From: Pseudomonadota bacterium
GTDB taxonomy: Bacteria; Pseudomonadota; Gammaproteobacteria; Steroidobacterales; MnTg04
DNA: 64,000 nt
Direction of reading: 5' to 3'
Assembly: GCA_022560735.1 (NCBI GenBank)
Contig: JADFSO010000002.1
Span: 62,001 to 126,000 of the forward strand
In this document: in pieces, positions 28,109-37,008 of the stretch
Layout of the letters: each line of letters starts with the position of its first letter
Numbering within the stretch: position 1 is the stretch's first letter
Position numbers and translations under genes: made by a program
Notes under the pieces: model-generated
What the model was told of the DNA's origin: nothing
Seen by the model: only the letters and a program-made list of their open reading frames with translations
Databases searched by the model: none

Positions 28109-29065
28109 CTACCCGGCGATCTGGTTGCGGCCGCTGAGCTTGGCCCGGTAAAGCGCGGTATCGGCTCGCTGCAATAATGTTTCCAGCACATCGCCCGGTT
28201 GCATCTCGGAAAAGCCCATCGAGATCGTGACTTTGAACGGCGGGCCTTCTTCGCCCAGCGGATCGCCTTCCTCGACGGCCTTGCGCACCCGCTCGCCACA
28301 CTGTAACGCTTGCTCTATTTTCGTTTGCGGCAGCAAAACGACGAACTCATCGCCGCCATAACGCGCGATCATATCGGTCGGCCGGAACTGGCCGCGCAGC
28401 GAAGTCGCGACGAAGCAAAGTGCTTCATCGCCGGCCAGGTGCCCGAAACGGTCGTTGAAGCGCTTGAAATAATCGACATCGACAATTCCCAGGCAGGCCG
28501 GGTCGGCATCGGTCTGACAGCGTTTCATCTTGCGTCTGAACATGTCTTCCATCCAGTGGCGGTTCTTGAGGTTGGTCAAGGCGTCGGTTATCGCGTTGCG
28601 CTCGAATTGTTTGAGGGCGCCGACATTGTCCATGATGACCTGATTGTCAAAACGGACCCGCGACGAAAGTACAGCCAGCAGGTTCCTGGCAAAGTCATGC
28701 GACTTGTTGATCAAGGTCCACAGTAACTGGTGACTGATGACCACCAGGTGGCTGTCTTCGGCCGCAACCACATAGGCCGACGGGTCCCGATCCTCGATTA
28801 TCGACATTTCGCCGACGCACGAGCCCTGCGGGAGTTTGGTCAGGGGCGCATTGGTGAGGCTGTCGAGGTGAACTTGCAGGCTGCCGCTGAGAATCAGGTA
28901 AACCTTGTCGTTTTCCTTGTCCGGGGAGAGCAGGAGATCGCCGGATTTCAAGTCCAGCCTCTCCGTGTCCTGCAGGCAGGACGATACGAGTTCCGGATCC
29001 ACTCCCTGGAACAGTTCCATGCTGCTGGACAGCATACGATATAGGGCGCTGGTTGAAGCAGCCAC
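28109..29065 (-). CDS. Cyclic-nucleotide-binding-domain diguanylate cyclase (GGDEF)
   Basis: Probably makes cyclic di-GMP. Residues ~15-130 form a cyclic-nucleotide-monophosphate-binding beta-roll (DKVYLILSGSLQVHL, GSCVGEMSIIEDRDPSAYVVA). Residues ~150-318 form a GGDEF domain with the intact catalytic YGGDEF, the VDVDYFKRFND metal segment and an RxxD inhibitory site (RPTD) five residues before GGDEF. The conserved phosphate-binding Arg of true cAMP sites is not obvious, so the ligand is uncertain. The start is GTG 29065 with AGGAGA upstream. Cytosolic, no membrane segment. Confidence 0.88.
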   Translation of the reverse strand: MAASTSALYRMLSSSMELFQGVDPELVSSCLQDTERLDLKSGDLLLSPDKENDKVYLILSGSLQVHLDSLTNAPLTKLPQGSCVGEMSIIEDRDPSAYVVAAEDSHLVVISHQLLWTLINKSHDFARNLLAVLSSRVRFDNQVIMDNVGALKQFERNAITDALTNLKNRHWMEDMFRRKMKRCQTDADPACLGIVDVDYFKRFNDRFGHLAGDEALCFVATSLRGQFRPTDMIARYGGDEFVVLLPQTKIEQALQCGERVRKAVEEGDPLGEEGPPFKVTISMGFSEMQPGDVLETLLQRADTALYRAKLSGRNQIAG

Positions 29066-29201
29066 CGTGTTCTCCTGACCATGTACGCAAGTGCAAAACG
29101 ACCTATGTCATCTACGCGGTACGAGCCTCGCGACATAAGTCCTCATCCATCGTTGGAGAATAAAGGGATTCCAGGGATTTTCTTTGAAGCAGTTCCGTTT
29201 T

Positions 29202-30293
29202 TTACATATTACTCGACGATTTATGCCGGATTTTTTCGGAAACCAGCTTTTCCAGCGCCCATGCTATATGTTCCCTGACCATCTCATCCGGGTGGTCCTT
29301 GCGTGAATCGAGGGCCGCGATGACCTCGTTTGACGGTTCGGCATTGCCCAATGCCACGGCCAGGTTGCGCAGCCAGCCCGCATAACCGGCCCTGCGGATC
29401 GCGCTGCCTCGAGTCTTTTGCAGAAACTCGTCTTCGCTCCACGCAAACAACTCGACCAGTTTTTTTCGGTCGAGTTCATGGCGAGGCTGGAAATCCCGCT
29501 CGCAGCTCAGCTTCGCGAACTTGTTCCAGGGGCAGACAAGCTGGCAGTCATCGCAACCATAAATACGGTTGCCGATCGCTGCCCTGAATTCGACCGGGAT
29601 GGCGCCGCGGTTTTCGATCGTGAGATAGGAAATGCAGCGGCGGGCATCGACCTGGTATGGCGCAATAATCGCCTGGGTCGGGCAAATATCCAGGCAGGCG
29701 CGGCAGGATCCGCAATGGTTGGCGACCGGCTGGTCCGGCGGCAATGGCAGGTCTACAAAAATTTCACCGAGAAAAAACCAGGAGCCAGCCTCGCGGTTGA
29801 TCAGGTTGGTGTGTTTGCCGATCCAGCCGAGGCCTGAATTTCTGGCCAGCGCTTTTTCCAGCACCGGCGCGCTATCGACAAAAACCCGGTAACCGAGCTC
29901 GCCGATGGATTGCCGGATGCGCTCGGCCAGCTTCGCCAGGCGCGGCCTGAGCAGCTTGTGATAATCACGGCCCAGCGCGTAGCGCGACACATAGGCATGA
30001 TTTTGTTGCCGCAGCGTTTGCCACGCGTCGGCCGCGTCCGGCCAATAATCCATCCGTGCGCTGATCACGCTGAGCGTACCCGGCAGCAGTTCGGCGGGCC
30101 GGCTGCGCAGCGTGCCATGACGCACCATGTAATCCATCGTGCCGTGCTTGCCGGCGGCCAGCCATCGCTTCAGATGCCGTTCATCCTCATCGAGTTCTAT
30201 CGAACCAAAGCCGACCTGCTGAAAACCCAGCTCGTTGCCCCAGCGGCGAATCTGGTCCGCGAGCCCGGATAATTTGTCTGGCGTGATATCCAT
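29202..30293 (-). CDS. queG: Epoxyqueuosine reductase
   Basis: Final step of queuosine formation on tRNA, using cobalamin and two 4Fe-4S clusters. The 363 residues include both ferredoxin-type motifs (CGSCRACLDICPTQA and CDDCQLVCPWNKF), the GRDYHK cobalamin-region motif and the C-terminal HEAT-like tail. ATG 30293 has no Shine-Dalgarno, and the shared ATTATAAT box lies only ~12 bp upstream. Pairs functionally with queD at 22318. Confidence 0.94.
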   Translation of the reverse strand: MDITPDKLSGLADQIRRWGNELGFQQVGFGSIELDEDERHLKRWLAAGKHGTMDYMVRHGTLRSRPAELLPGTLSVISARMDYWPDAADAWQTLRQQNHAYVSRYALGRDYHKLLRPRLAKLAERIRQSIGELGYRVFVDSAPVLEKALARNSGLGWIGKHTNLINREAGSWFFLGEIFVDLPLPPDQPVANHCGSCRACLDICPTQAIIAPYQVDARRCISYLTIENRGAIPVEFRAAIGNRIYGCDDCQLVCPWNKFAKLSCERDFQPRHELDRKKLVELFAWSEDEFLQKTRGSAIRRAGYAGWLRNLAVALGNAEPSNEVIAALDSRKDHPDEMVREHIAWALEKLVSEKIRHKSSSNM

Positions 30294-30304
30294 ATATTTA
30301 CAAC

Positions 30305-30312
30305 ATTATAAT
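30305..30312. promoter_or_regulatory. Palindromic -10 box shared by divergent queG and nnr
   Basis: ATTATAAT is its own reverse complement, so each strand reads a consensus TATAAT: 30307-30312 toward nnr, 30310-30305 toward queG. Predicted starts are about 30319 (1 nt before the nnr ATG) and 30298 (5 nt before the queG ATG). No good -35 hexamer is seen for either direction (TGATAT at 30284-30289 is weak for nnr). Confidence 0.45.
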
Positions 30313-30319
30313 AAGCGCC

Positions 30320-31801
30320 ATGCAACGGCTTCCCAAAAACCTGTACCTGGCCGGCCAGGTTCGTGAATTCGATCGGCGGGCGATCGAGGATCATGCGCTA
30401 CCCGGTTATACATTGATGACCCGCGCGGGTGAAGCCGTGTTCGCGGTTATTCGCGAGCGCTGGCCGGCGGCCGGCACGCTCGCCATCGTCTGCGGGGCCG
30501 GCAATAACGCCGGTGACGGACTGGTGGTTGCCCGGCTGGCTTTGGCCGCGGGTCTGTCCGTGCATCTGCTAAGCCTGCGTCCGGTCGAAAAGCTCGCCGG
30601 TGACGCGGCGAAGGCGTGGCAGGATTTCAAGGCCGCCGGTGGTGAGGCGGTCGAATTTTCCGCAGCGCTGCTGGCCGGTGCGGATATTGTTGTCGATGGC
30701 ATCCTGGGCACCGGGCTGGACCGCCCGGTCGGCGGCGCATTTGCCAAGGCCATCGCAACCATCAACGCACAGGGCAAGCCGGTTCTTGCGCTGGATATCC
30801 CCAGCGGGCTGTCCGCCGATACGGGTCTGCCGATGGGGGCGACGATCGAGGCGGCAGCGACGGTCAGTTTCGTCGCGCTCAAGGCCGGGCTTTTCCTCGG
30901 GCAGGGGGCGGCCTTTTGCGGCGAGATCTTTTTTGCCGGCCTGGAAGTCCCGGATGTGGTTTACGATGACGGCGACCCGGTCGTCGAATTGCTGCAAAAA
31001 AATGAGATCCCGGCATTGTTGCCGCCGCGCGCGAAGACCGCGCACAAGGGCAACTTCGGCCATGTCCTGATCGTCGGCGGCGGGCCGGGAATGCCGGGTG
31101 CGGCATGCCTCGCGGGTGAAGCCGCGTTGCGCAGCGGCGCCGGTCTGGTCAGTGTGGCGACGCATCCCGGGCAGCTGGATTTTTTCGCCAGCCGGCCCGA
31201 ACTGATGTGCCGCGGGATCGATGAGCCCGGTCAGCTCGCAGCGTTGCTGGAAAAAGCCGATGTCGTTGTGCTCGGGCCCGGGCTGGGGCAAAGCGACTGG
31301 GCAAGAGCGCTGTGGGACGCGGTCGTCGCCATCGATCGTCCGCTGGTTATCGACGCCGACGGCCTCAACTGGCTGGCGCAGTTTCCGGCGCGAAGCAAAA
31401 ACTGGATACTGACGCCGCACCCGGGCGAGGCGGCGCGGCTGCTCGATACCGATGGCAAGACGATACAGGCGGACAGGCTGGCGGCGGTGGGGAGTTTGCA
31501 ACGGAAATATGGTGGCGTGGCTGTACTGAAAGGAGCCGGAACCCTGGTCAGCGATGGCAACGGTACGCCGGCTTTGTGCCGGTTTGGCAATCCCGGCATG
31601 GCCGTGCCGGGTATGGGCGATGTATTGACCGGTTTGATCGCAGGTCTGCTGGCCCAGACCCGGGACCTGGCGCGCAGCGCAAGGGTCGGTGTGCTGGTCC
31701 ATGCCCTGGCCGGCGATGAGGCCAGCGGCGATGGCGAGCGCGGATTGGTGGCCGGCGATCTGATGGCGTGGATAAGAAAATGGGTCAACCCGGAAGTTTG
31801 A
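30320..31801 (+). CDS. nnr: Bifunctional NAD(P)HX epimerase / ADP-dependent dehydratase
   Basis: Repairs hydrated NADH and NADPH. The N-terminal half (to about residue 215) is the YjeF_N epimerase with GAGNNAGDGLVVARL and DGILGTGLDRPV. The C-terminal half is the ribokinase-like dehydratase with VGGGPGMPGAACLAGEAAL, LTPHPGEAARLL, and the catalytic NPGMAVPGMGDVLTGLIAGL. The 493 residues match E. coli Nnr. It overlaps tsaE. No Shine-Dalgarno is seen before ATG 30320, and a consensus -10 ends 8 nt before it. Confidence 0.95.
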   Translation: MQRLPKNLYLAGQVREFDRRAIEDHALPGYTLMTRAGEAVFAVIRERWPAAGTLAIVCGAGNNAGDGLVVARLALAAGLSVHLLSLRPVEKLAGDAAKAWQDFKAAGGEAVEFSAALLAGADIVVDGILGTGLDRPVGGAFAKAIATINAQGKPVLALDIPSGLSADTGLPMGATIEAAATVSFVALKAGLFLGQGAAFCGEIFFAGLEVPDVVYDDGDPVVELLQKNEIPALLPPRAKTAHKGNFGHVLIVGGGPGMPGAACLAGEAALRSGAGLVSVATHPGQLDFFASRPELMCRGIDEPGQLAALLEKADVVVLGPGLGQSDWARALWDAVVAIDRPLVIDADGLNWLAQFPARSKNWILTPHPGEAARLLDTDGKTIQADRLAAVGSLQRKYGGVAVLKGAGTLVSDGNGTPALCRFGNPGMAVPGMGDVLTGLIAGLLAQTRDLARSARVGVLVHALAGDEASGDGERGLVAGDLMAWIRKWVNPEV

Positions 31802-32271
31802 GCTGGCAGCTGGCGAATGAGCAGCAAACAGAAGCGGCCGGTGCTGTGCTCGCCGATCGGCTCGCGCCGTTCACCGAGCCGCTCCTGCTGGGTCTGACCG
31901 GCCCGCTGGGCGCCGGCAAGACCACGCTGGCCAGGGGACTGCTAAAGGCGCTTGGCGTTAGCGGGCGAATCAAGAGTCCGACCTACGCGCTGATCGAACC
32001 CTACGAGACGACGGGCGGTCCGGTTCATCACCTGGATCTTTATCGCATCGAGGAGCCGGGCGAACTGGAATTCCTGGGGCTGCCGGATTTTCTCGATGAG
32101 CCCGGGCTGGTATTGGTCGAATGGCCGGAAAAAGCGCCGCTGTTGATGAAACGGCTGGATTACCGGATTGCGCTGGATTATTCGGGTGAGCAAAGAACGC
32201 TGAGCATCACCGGTTCGGGCAAGGCCGCAAGCCGTATGCTGGCGTCGCTGCCGGCGTCGTTCAGCACCTAG
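31780..32271 (+). CDS. tsaE: tRNA t6A synthesis ATPase TsaE
   Basis: ATPase that, with TsaB, TsaC and TsaD, makes N6-threonylcarbamoyladenosine at position 37 of ANN-reading tRNAs. It has the P-loop GPLGAGKTTLARGLL, the SPTYALIEPYE segment, HHLDLYRI and VLVEWPEK, all diagnostic. ATG 31780 gives 163 residues and overlaps nnr by 22 bp. A TTG at 31798 and a GTG at 31768 are alternative starts. Confidence 0.93.
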   Translation: MGQPGSLSWQLANEQQTEAAGAVLADRLAPFTEPLLLGLTGPLGAGKTTLARGLLKALGVSGRIKSPTYALIEPYETTGGPVHHLDLYRIEEPGELEFLGLPDFLDEPGLVLVEWPEKAPLLMKRLDYRIALDYSGEQRTLSITGSGKAASRMLASLPASFST

Positions 32272-32337
32272 CCCGCGGGTCGCCACGGCCGTAGCCAGCG
32301 GCCGTATTCGGGAACGACTTTAAAAATTAACGGTAAT

Positions 32338-32365
32338 CTGATGTTTAATAACAAGAAAACATCAG
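32338..32365. repeat. Perfect 9-bp inverted repeat upstream of amiC
   Basis: CTGATGTTT (32338-32346) and AAACATCAG (32357-32365) separated by 10 nt, within an AT-rich stretch (about 32318-32430) unlike the surrounding GC-rich DNA. A TTGAAC hexamer follows at 32373. It is followed by A-runs rather than T-runs on the plus strand, so a regulator site fits better than a tsaE terminator. Confidence 0.4.
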
Positions 32366-32430
32366 AAAAAAGTTGAACAAAAAGAAAAAGCGATTTAGTG
32401 TTAGCCCAGACTTGAAAGGGATTTTGTAAA

Positions 32431-33762
32431 ATGGGCTTCATCAGGGTCGCGTACAAGCTGATGGTGGTTGTGCTGCTGGGTTTGTTCTGGGCTTCCCAGA
32501 CCGTGGCAACCGTCAATATCCAGGGGGTTCGCCTGTGGGCGGCGCCGGATAATACGCGCGTGGTCCTGGACCTGGACCGGTCTGCCGCGCACGATCTGAT
32601 GATTCTTGAATCGCCCAACCGCGTGGTCATCGATATTGCCGGCGGGGCGCTGAACAAAGACCGGGTCATGCTTCCTGCTGCCCAGGGCTTCGTTGTCAAT
32701 ATCCGCACCGGTCGCCAAAAAGACGGCAGTCTGCGAGTCGTGCTCGATGTCAGCGAGAAAGTGCGGCCCAAGAGTTTTTTGCTAAAACCGAACGAGCAAT
32801 ACGGTTACCGGCTGGTCATCGATCTGGTCGCGGCCAAAAAACAAAACCCGGTTCGCCAATTCAGGGCTGCCAACCTGCCGGGACGGGATGTCGTGATCGC
32901 TATCGACGCGGGCCATGGTGGTGAGGATCCCGGTGCGCTTGGCCGCAGGGGCACCCGCGAAAAAGACGTGGTCCTGCAAATCGCCAGGCGCCTGGCAAAG
33001 AAAGTTGAGCGACAGCCGGGTATGCGCGCATTCATGGTTCGCGATGGCGATTATTTTTTACCGCTCGCACGCCGCATGGAAATGGCTCGCGAGCAAAGAG
33101 CCGACCTGTTTATCTCGATACACGCGGATTCGTTTCCGAATCGCAAGGCACGCGGCGCTTCGGTTTATGTGCTTTCGGAAAAAGGCGCCAGTGACGAGGC
33201 GGCCCGCCGCCTGGCCGAAAGAGAAAATGCCTCCGATCTGATCGGCGGGGTTTCACTGGCCGATAAAGACGATGTATTGGCATCGGTATTGCTCGATCTG
33301 TCCCAGTCATATGCGATCAGCGCCAGCATGAACGTGGCCGATAGTGTTCTGAAACAACTGGGTGCGGTCGGTGCCGTGCACAAGCCAAAGATACTGCAGG
33401 CCAATTTCCTGGTGCTGAAATCACCCGATATCCCTTCCATACTCGTGGAAACCGCGTTTATCTCCAATCCGCAGGAAGAAAAAAAGCTCCGTGACAGGGC
33501 CCACCAGGACCAACTGGCGGGCGCCATCCTCAATGGCCTGGCGGTCTATCTGCAGGCCAACCCGCCGGCCGGAACGCTGCTGGCGCGTGGCGATCTGCCA
33601 AACCCGCAGCTGGAAACAGCGCATGTGATCCAGCGCGGAGATACCCTCAGCGGTATCGCCAGCCATTACCGCGTATCGTTGCGCATGCTGCGCGAGTACA
33701 ACAGCTTGCGTGGCGACCGCATCATGGTTGGCCAGGTCCTGCAGATCCCCATTCGTTACTGA
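32431..33762 (+). CDS. amiC: Periplasmic N-acetylmuramoyl-L-alanine amidase (AMIN + amidase_3 + LysM)
   Basis: Cleaves the stem peptide from septal peptidoglycan to separate daughter cells. A signal peptide (hydrophobic residues 8-26) is followed by an AMIN targeting domain (~28-130). The catalytic zinc domain (~150-365) has IAIDAGHGGEDPGA, SIHADSF and VETAFISNPQEE, including the catalytic Glu. A C-terminal LysM domain (HVIQRGDTLSGIASHY to GQVLQIP) completes it. This is the AmiB/AmiC layout with LysM; which paralogue it equals is uncertain. AAAGGG precedes the ATG. Confidence 0.92.
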   Translation: MGFIRVAYKLMVVVLLGLFWASQTVATVNIQGVRLWAAPDNTRVVLDLDRSAAHDLMILESPNRVVIDIAGGALNKDRVMLPAAQGFVVNIRTGRQKDGSLRVVLDVSEKVRPKSFLLKPNEQYGYRLVIDLVAAKKQNPVRQFRAANLPGRDVVIAIDAGHGGEDPGALGRRGTREKDVVLQIARRLAKKVERQPGMRAFMVRDGDYFLPLARRMEMAREQRADLFISIHADSFPNRKARGASVYVLSEKGASDEAARRLAERENASDLIGGVSLADKDDVLASVLLDLSQSYAISASMNVADSVLKQLGAVGAVHKPKILQANFLVLKSPDIPSILVETAFISNPQEEKKLRDRAHQDQLAGAILNGLAVYLQANPPAGTLLARGDLPNPQLETAHVIQRGDTLSGIASHYRVSLRMLREYNSLRGDRIMVGQVLQIPIRY

Positions 33763-33783
33763 TTCCGCTTATCGTCATATAAT
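33755..33783 (+). promoter_or_regulatory. Candidate promoter before mutL
   Basis: GTTACT (33755-33760, overlapping the amiC stop), 17-bp spacer, and consensus TATAAT (33778-33783). It would start mutL-miaA-hfq transcripts about 48 nt before ATG 33838. The -35 is weak; the call rests mainly on the perfect -10. Confidence 0.35.
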
Positions 33784-33837
33784 CCTTTGCCAGGCACGGG
33801 GCTGGATTGGCAGCGTGTTTTTCTGAAAGGACGCCCG

Positions 33838-35592
33838 ATGACGATAAAAGAACTGCCCGCCCAACTGATCAACCAGATTGCCGCCGGCGAAGTCATCGAA
33901 AGGCCGGCGTCGGTAGTCAAGGAATTGCTGGAAAACAGCCTGGATTCCGGCGCAACGCAGATAGAAATCGATATCGAAAAAGGCGGCGCCGGTCTGATCC
34001 GTGTGCGCGACGATGGCAGCGGCATTCCAGCGGAGGAATTGGCGATGGCGCTGTCACGTCACGCCACCAGCAAGATAGAAACGCTGGACGATCTCGAACA
34101 CATCGCCAGCCTGGGTTTTCGCGGTGAAGCCCTGCCGAGCATCGCGGCGGTCAGCCGCCTGCGCTTGTCATCGAGAACGGTGGATTCCGATCGTGGCTGG
34201 CAATGCGAAGTACGCGACGGAAAAACCAGCGCGCCGGAACCGCTGGCGCATATGCCGGGAACGACGGTCGAGGTGCGCGATCTTTTTTACAACACACCGG
34301 CGCGGCGAAAGTTTTTGCGCGCCGAACGGACCGAATGGCAGCATATCGACCAACTGGTTCGTCGCGTTGCGTTGAGTCGTTTTTCGACGGGCTTTCAGAT
34401 TCGCCACAACCGGCGAAATGTTGCGCACTGGCCTGCATCGGTCAGCGAGCAGGACCAACGGGGTCGGCTGGCGGCGATCTGCGGAGAAGAATTCGCGGCC
34501 AATATGCTGGAACTGGAGCACCGGTCCTCCGCTCTTTACTTGCGAGGCTGGGTAGCCCAGCCGACTTTTTCGCGCAGCCAGGCCGACCGTCAGTACTTCT
34601 ATGTCAACGGACGCATGATCCGCGACAAGCTGGTCGCCCATGCGGTGCGCCAGGGATTTCAGGACGTGCTTTTTCATGGCCGTTATCCGGCGTTCGTGCT
34701 CTACCTGGAAATAGATCCGGTCGAGGTGGATGTCAACGCCCACCCGAGCAAACACGAAGTGCGTTTTCGCGACAGCCGGCTGGTACACGACTTTATTTTT
34801 CGCAGCCTGCACAAACTGCTGGCCGGGACCCGACCCGGTGGCGTCAGCGTGCACGGGTCGGCGCCAAAACCGGCCGCACTCGGCAACGGTGGCGGTCGTG
34901 GCGCGCCCAGGCAGAGCGGTTTGTCGCTGGGAACGGCGGATGCGACCGCGGCATACCAGGCCTTGTATGTCGCTCCGCCGATCGACGAAGCGGATCAGGC
35001 CCTCGCAGATGCGCCGCTGGGATTCGCGCTGGCACAGTTGCAGGGGGTTTATATCCTGGCGCAAAACCGCGACGGCCTGGTGCTGGTCGATATGCATGCA
35101 GCCCACGAGCGAATTACTTATGAGCGCCTGAAAAAATCGCTGGCGGATGGATGCTTGCGCACTCAGCCGCTGCTGGTGCCACAGAGTATTCGGGTTGCGG
35201 ACGATGAAGTGGAGCTGGCGATCCGCCATCGCGAGTTGTTCCTCGGTCTGGGGCTGGAAATCGATCGTGGCGGTCCGCAAAGCCTGGTTTTGCGGCAAAT
35301 CCCGGTCATCTTGCAAGATGTCGATGCCGAAAAACTGATTCGCGATGTGCTCGCCGATCTGCGGGAACACGGTCAAAGCCAGCGCATCGAAAACCTGCAA
35401 AACGAACTGCTGGCGACGATGGCTTGCCATCACTCGATCAGGGCCAACCGGCGACTGAGCATCCAGGAAATGAACGCGCTGTTGCGCGCGATGGAACAGA
35501 CCGAGCGCAGCGATCAATGCAATCACGGGCGGCCTACCTGGACCAGTATCAGCATGGCCGAGCTGGATCGGTTGTTCCTGCGTGGCCAATGA
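33838..35592 (+). CDS. mutL: DNA mismatch repair protein MutL
   Basis: GHKL ATPase that connects MutS to downstream repair factors. The N-terminal ATPase motifs are intact: QIAAGEVIERP, ENSLDSGAT, DDGSGI and SLGFRGEALPSI. The C-terminal dimerization domain (ALAQLQGVYILAQ, AAHERITYERLK, CHHSIRANRRL) lacks the metal-binding DQHAxxE endonuclease motif, as in other MutH-type gammaproteobacteria. ATG 33838 has AAAGG upstream. 584 residues. The stop overlaps the miaA start. Confidence 0.95.
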   Translation: MTIKELPAQLINQIAAGEVIERPASVVKELLENSLDSGATQIEIDIEKGGAGLIRVRDDGSGIPAEELAMALSRHATSKIETLDDLEHIASLGFRGEALPSIAAVSRLRLSSRTVDSDRGWQCEVRDGKTSAPEPLAHMPGTTVEVRDLFYNTPARRKFLRAERTEWQHIDQLVRRVALSRFSTGFQIRHNRRNVAHWPASVSEQDQRGRLAAICGEEFAANMLELEHRSSALYLRGWVAQPTFSRSQADRQYFYVNGRMIRDKLVAHAVRQGFQDVLFHGRYPAFVLYLEIDPVEVDVNAHPSKHEVRFRDSRLVHDFIFRSLHKLLAGTRPGGVSVHGSAPKPAALGNGGGRGAPRQSGLSLGTADATAAYQALYVAPPIDEADQALADAPLGFALAQLQGVYILAQNRDGLVLVDMHAAHERITYERLKKSLADGCLRTQPLLVPQSIRVADDEVELAIRHRELFLGLGLEIDRGGPQSLVLRQIPVILQDVDAEKLIRDVLADLREHGQSQRIENLQNELLATMACHHSIRANRRLSIQEMNALLRAMEQTERSDQCNHGRPTWTSISMAELDRLFLRGQ

Positions 35593-36539
35593 ACCCGCCC
35601 GCGCAACGTTCCCGGGCGTTGATGCTGATGGGGCCGACGGCTACCGGCAAGACCGCGGCCGTCATCGAGCTGGCGAAACAGCTCCCGCTGGAAATTATCA
35701 GCGTCGATTCGGCCATGGTTTATCGCGGGCTCGATATAGGCACGGCCAAACCCCCGCTCGCCGAAAGGGCTGGCGTGACCCACCACCTGATCGATATCCG
35801 CGAGCCGGCGGAAATTTACTCGGCCGGTGAGTTCAGGCGCGATGCGCTTGGGCTGATTGACGAAATCGGCAATCGTGGCAGACTGCCGGTACTCGTGGGT
35901 GGGACCATGCTGTATTTCAACGTGCTGTTACATGGCCTGGCCGATCTGCCTGAAGCTGATGCAGAGATTCGGCAGTCACTGGATGCCGAGGCTGAACGGG
36001 TTGGCTGGCCCGCAATGCATCGCCGGCTGGTTGCCATAGACCCGGGAGCGGCGGCAAAAATTCGCGAAAACGATGCCCAGAGAATTCAGCGCGCGCTCGA
36101 GGTTTTTGCAATAAGCGGCCGCACCATCAGTTCCTTCCACCGGCAAACGGCGCAAGAACCCGCCGCGAATTTTCTGAAAATCGCCCTGTGGCCGGAGGAT
36201 CGTGAACAGCTGGCAAGGAAAATCAGCGAGCGTTTCGACGGGATGATGGCGCAGGGCCTGCTCGGGGAAGTCGAATCCTTGTATCGGCGCGATGAGTTGC
36301 ATGCCGATCTGCCGGCAATGCGCTGTGTGGGTTATCGTCAGCTCTGGCAACACCTTGCCGGTGAGACCGATCTGCAACAGGCGGTCGAGCATGCGAAAGC
36401 GGCTACCCGGCGCCTGGCCAAACGGCAGCTGACCTGGCTGCGAGCGGATGAGGATGTAAACCGGGTCCCGGCCCTTGAAGAATCACCTTTGGCCCCCATG
36501 TACAGCCTGTTGGAGCGCTGGCTGGAAAATCAGCGGTAA
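35589..36539 (+). CDS. miaA: tRNA dimethylallyltransferase
   Basis: Adds a dimethylallyl group to A37 of UNN-reading tRNAs. The P-loop GPTATGKTAAVIELA, SVDSAMVYRGLDIGTAKP, VGGTMLYFNVLLHGLADLP and RAIFxI-type RALEVFAISGRTIS are characteristic. ATG 35589 overlaps the mutL stop codon (ATGA). 316 residues, full length. The order mutL-miaA-hfq-hflX is the classic gammaproteobacterial superoperon. Confidence 0.95.
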   Translation: MNPPAQRSRALMLMGPTATGKTAAVIELAKQLPLEIISVDSAMVYRGLDIGTAKPPLAERAGVTHHLIDIREPAEIYSAGEFRRDALGLIDEIGNRGRLPVLVGGTMLYFNVLLHGLADLPEADAEIRQSLDAEAERVGWPAMHRRLVAIDPGAAAKIRENDAQRIQRALEVFAISGRTISSFHRQTAQEPAANFLKIALWPEDREQLARKISERFDGMMAQGLLGEVESLYRRDELHADLPAMRCVGYRQLWQHLAGETDLQQAVEHAKAATRRLAKRQLTWLRADEDVNRVPALEESPLAPMYSLLERWLENQR

Positions 36540-36657
36540 GCCGCTGCCACTGTGCTAACATCTGTGTTGTAATCCGGATATTCACCCGCTGAGCGACCAG
36601 CGGCCGGGCACACAGGGTAAAAAAAACACTAAAGCCTTGAATAATAAGGAGAAGAAA

Positions 36658-36990
36658 ATGGCCAAGGGGCAATCATTACAAGATCCTTTCTTGAATGCAC
36701 TGCGCAAGGAAAGGGTGCCAGTGTCCATATACCTGGTAAACGGCATCAAACTGCAAGGCCAGATTGATTCCTTCGACCAGTTTGTTGTGCTGCTGCGCAA
36801 CAGCGTAAATCAGATGGTTTATAAACACGCGATTTCCACCGTGGTGCCGGCCCGCAACGTCAAGCTGCCGATGAGCGACGATCACGCGGCCAGTGGTGGC
36901 GATCACGCGGCCAGTGGTGGCGATCACGCGGCCGGTGCCGGCGATCATGCGGCTGACAGCGACAGTGGCGAGGCCGGCCCCGCAGAATGA
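36658..36990 (+). CDS. hfq: RNA chaperone Hfq with repeated acidic/His tail
   Basis: Sm-like hexamer that pairs small RNAs with mRNAs. The core matches the family ([49 protein letters not shown]). A strong AAGGAG (36646-36651) sits 6 nt before ATG 36658. The C-terminal tail (residues ~75-110) consists of a four-unit tandem heptapeptide repeat of the form DHAAxxx and ends acidic. E. coli Hfq tails are also disordered and acidic, but this His/Asp repeat is distinctive. Confidence 0.95.
   Translation: MAKGQSLQDPFLNALRKERVPVSIYLVNGIKLQGQIDSFDQFVVLLRNSVNQMVYKHAISTVVPARNVKLPMSDDHAASGGDHAASGGDHAAGAGDHAADSDSGEAGPAE
36880..36963 (+). repeat. Four 21-bp tandem repeats in the hfq tail
   Basis: Units at 36880-36900, 36901-36921, 36922-36942 and 36943-36963. 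The first two are identical, and the others diverge toward the 3' end. They encode [21 protein letters not shown] and DHAADSD. The unit is a multiple of three, so copy-number changes keep the frame. Confidence 0.85.
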
Positions 36991-37008
36991 GCAGTATGCA
37001 GAAATACA

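Noticed and set aside
34168..35589. 473-codon minus-strand open frame
   Set aside because: Antisense of mutL; no family motifs and no ribosome site.
36880..36963. CRISPR-like short tandem repeats
   Set aside because: Units are contiguous with no spacers and are in-frame inside hfq.
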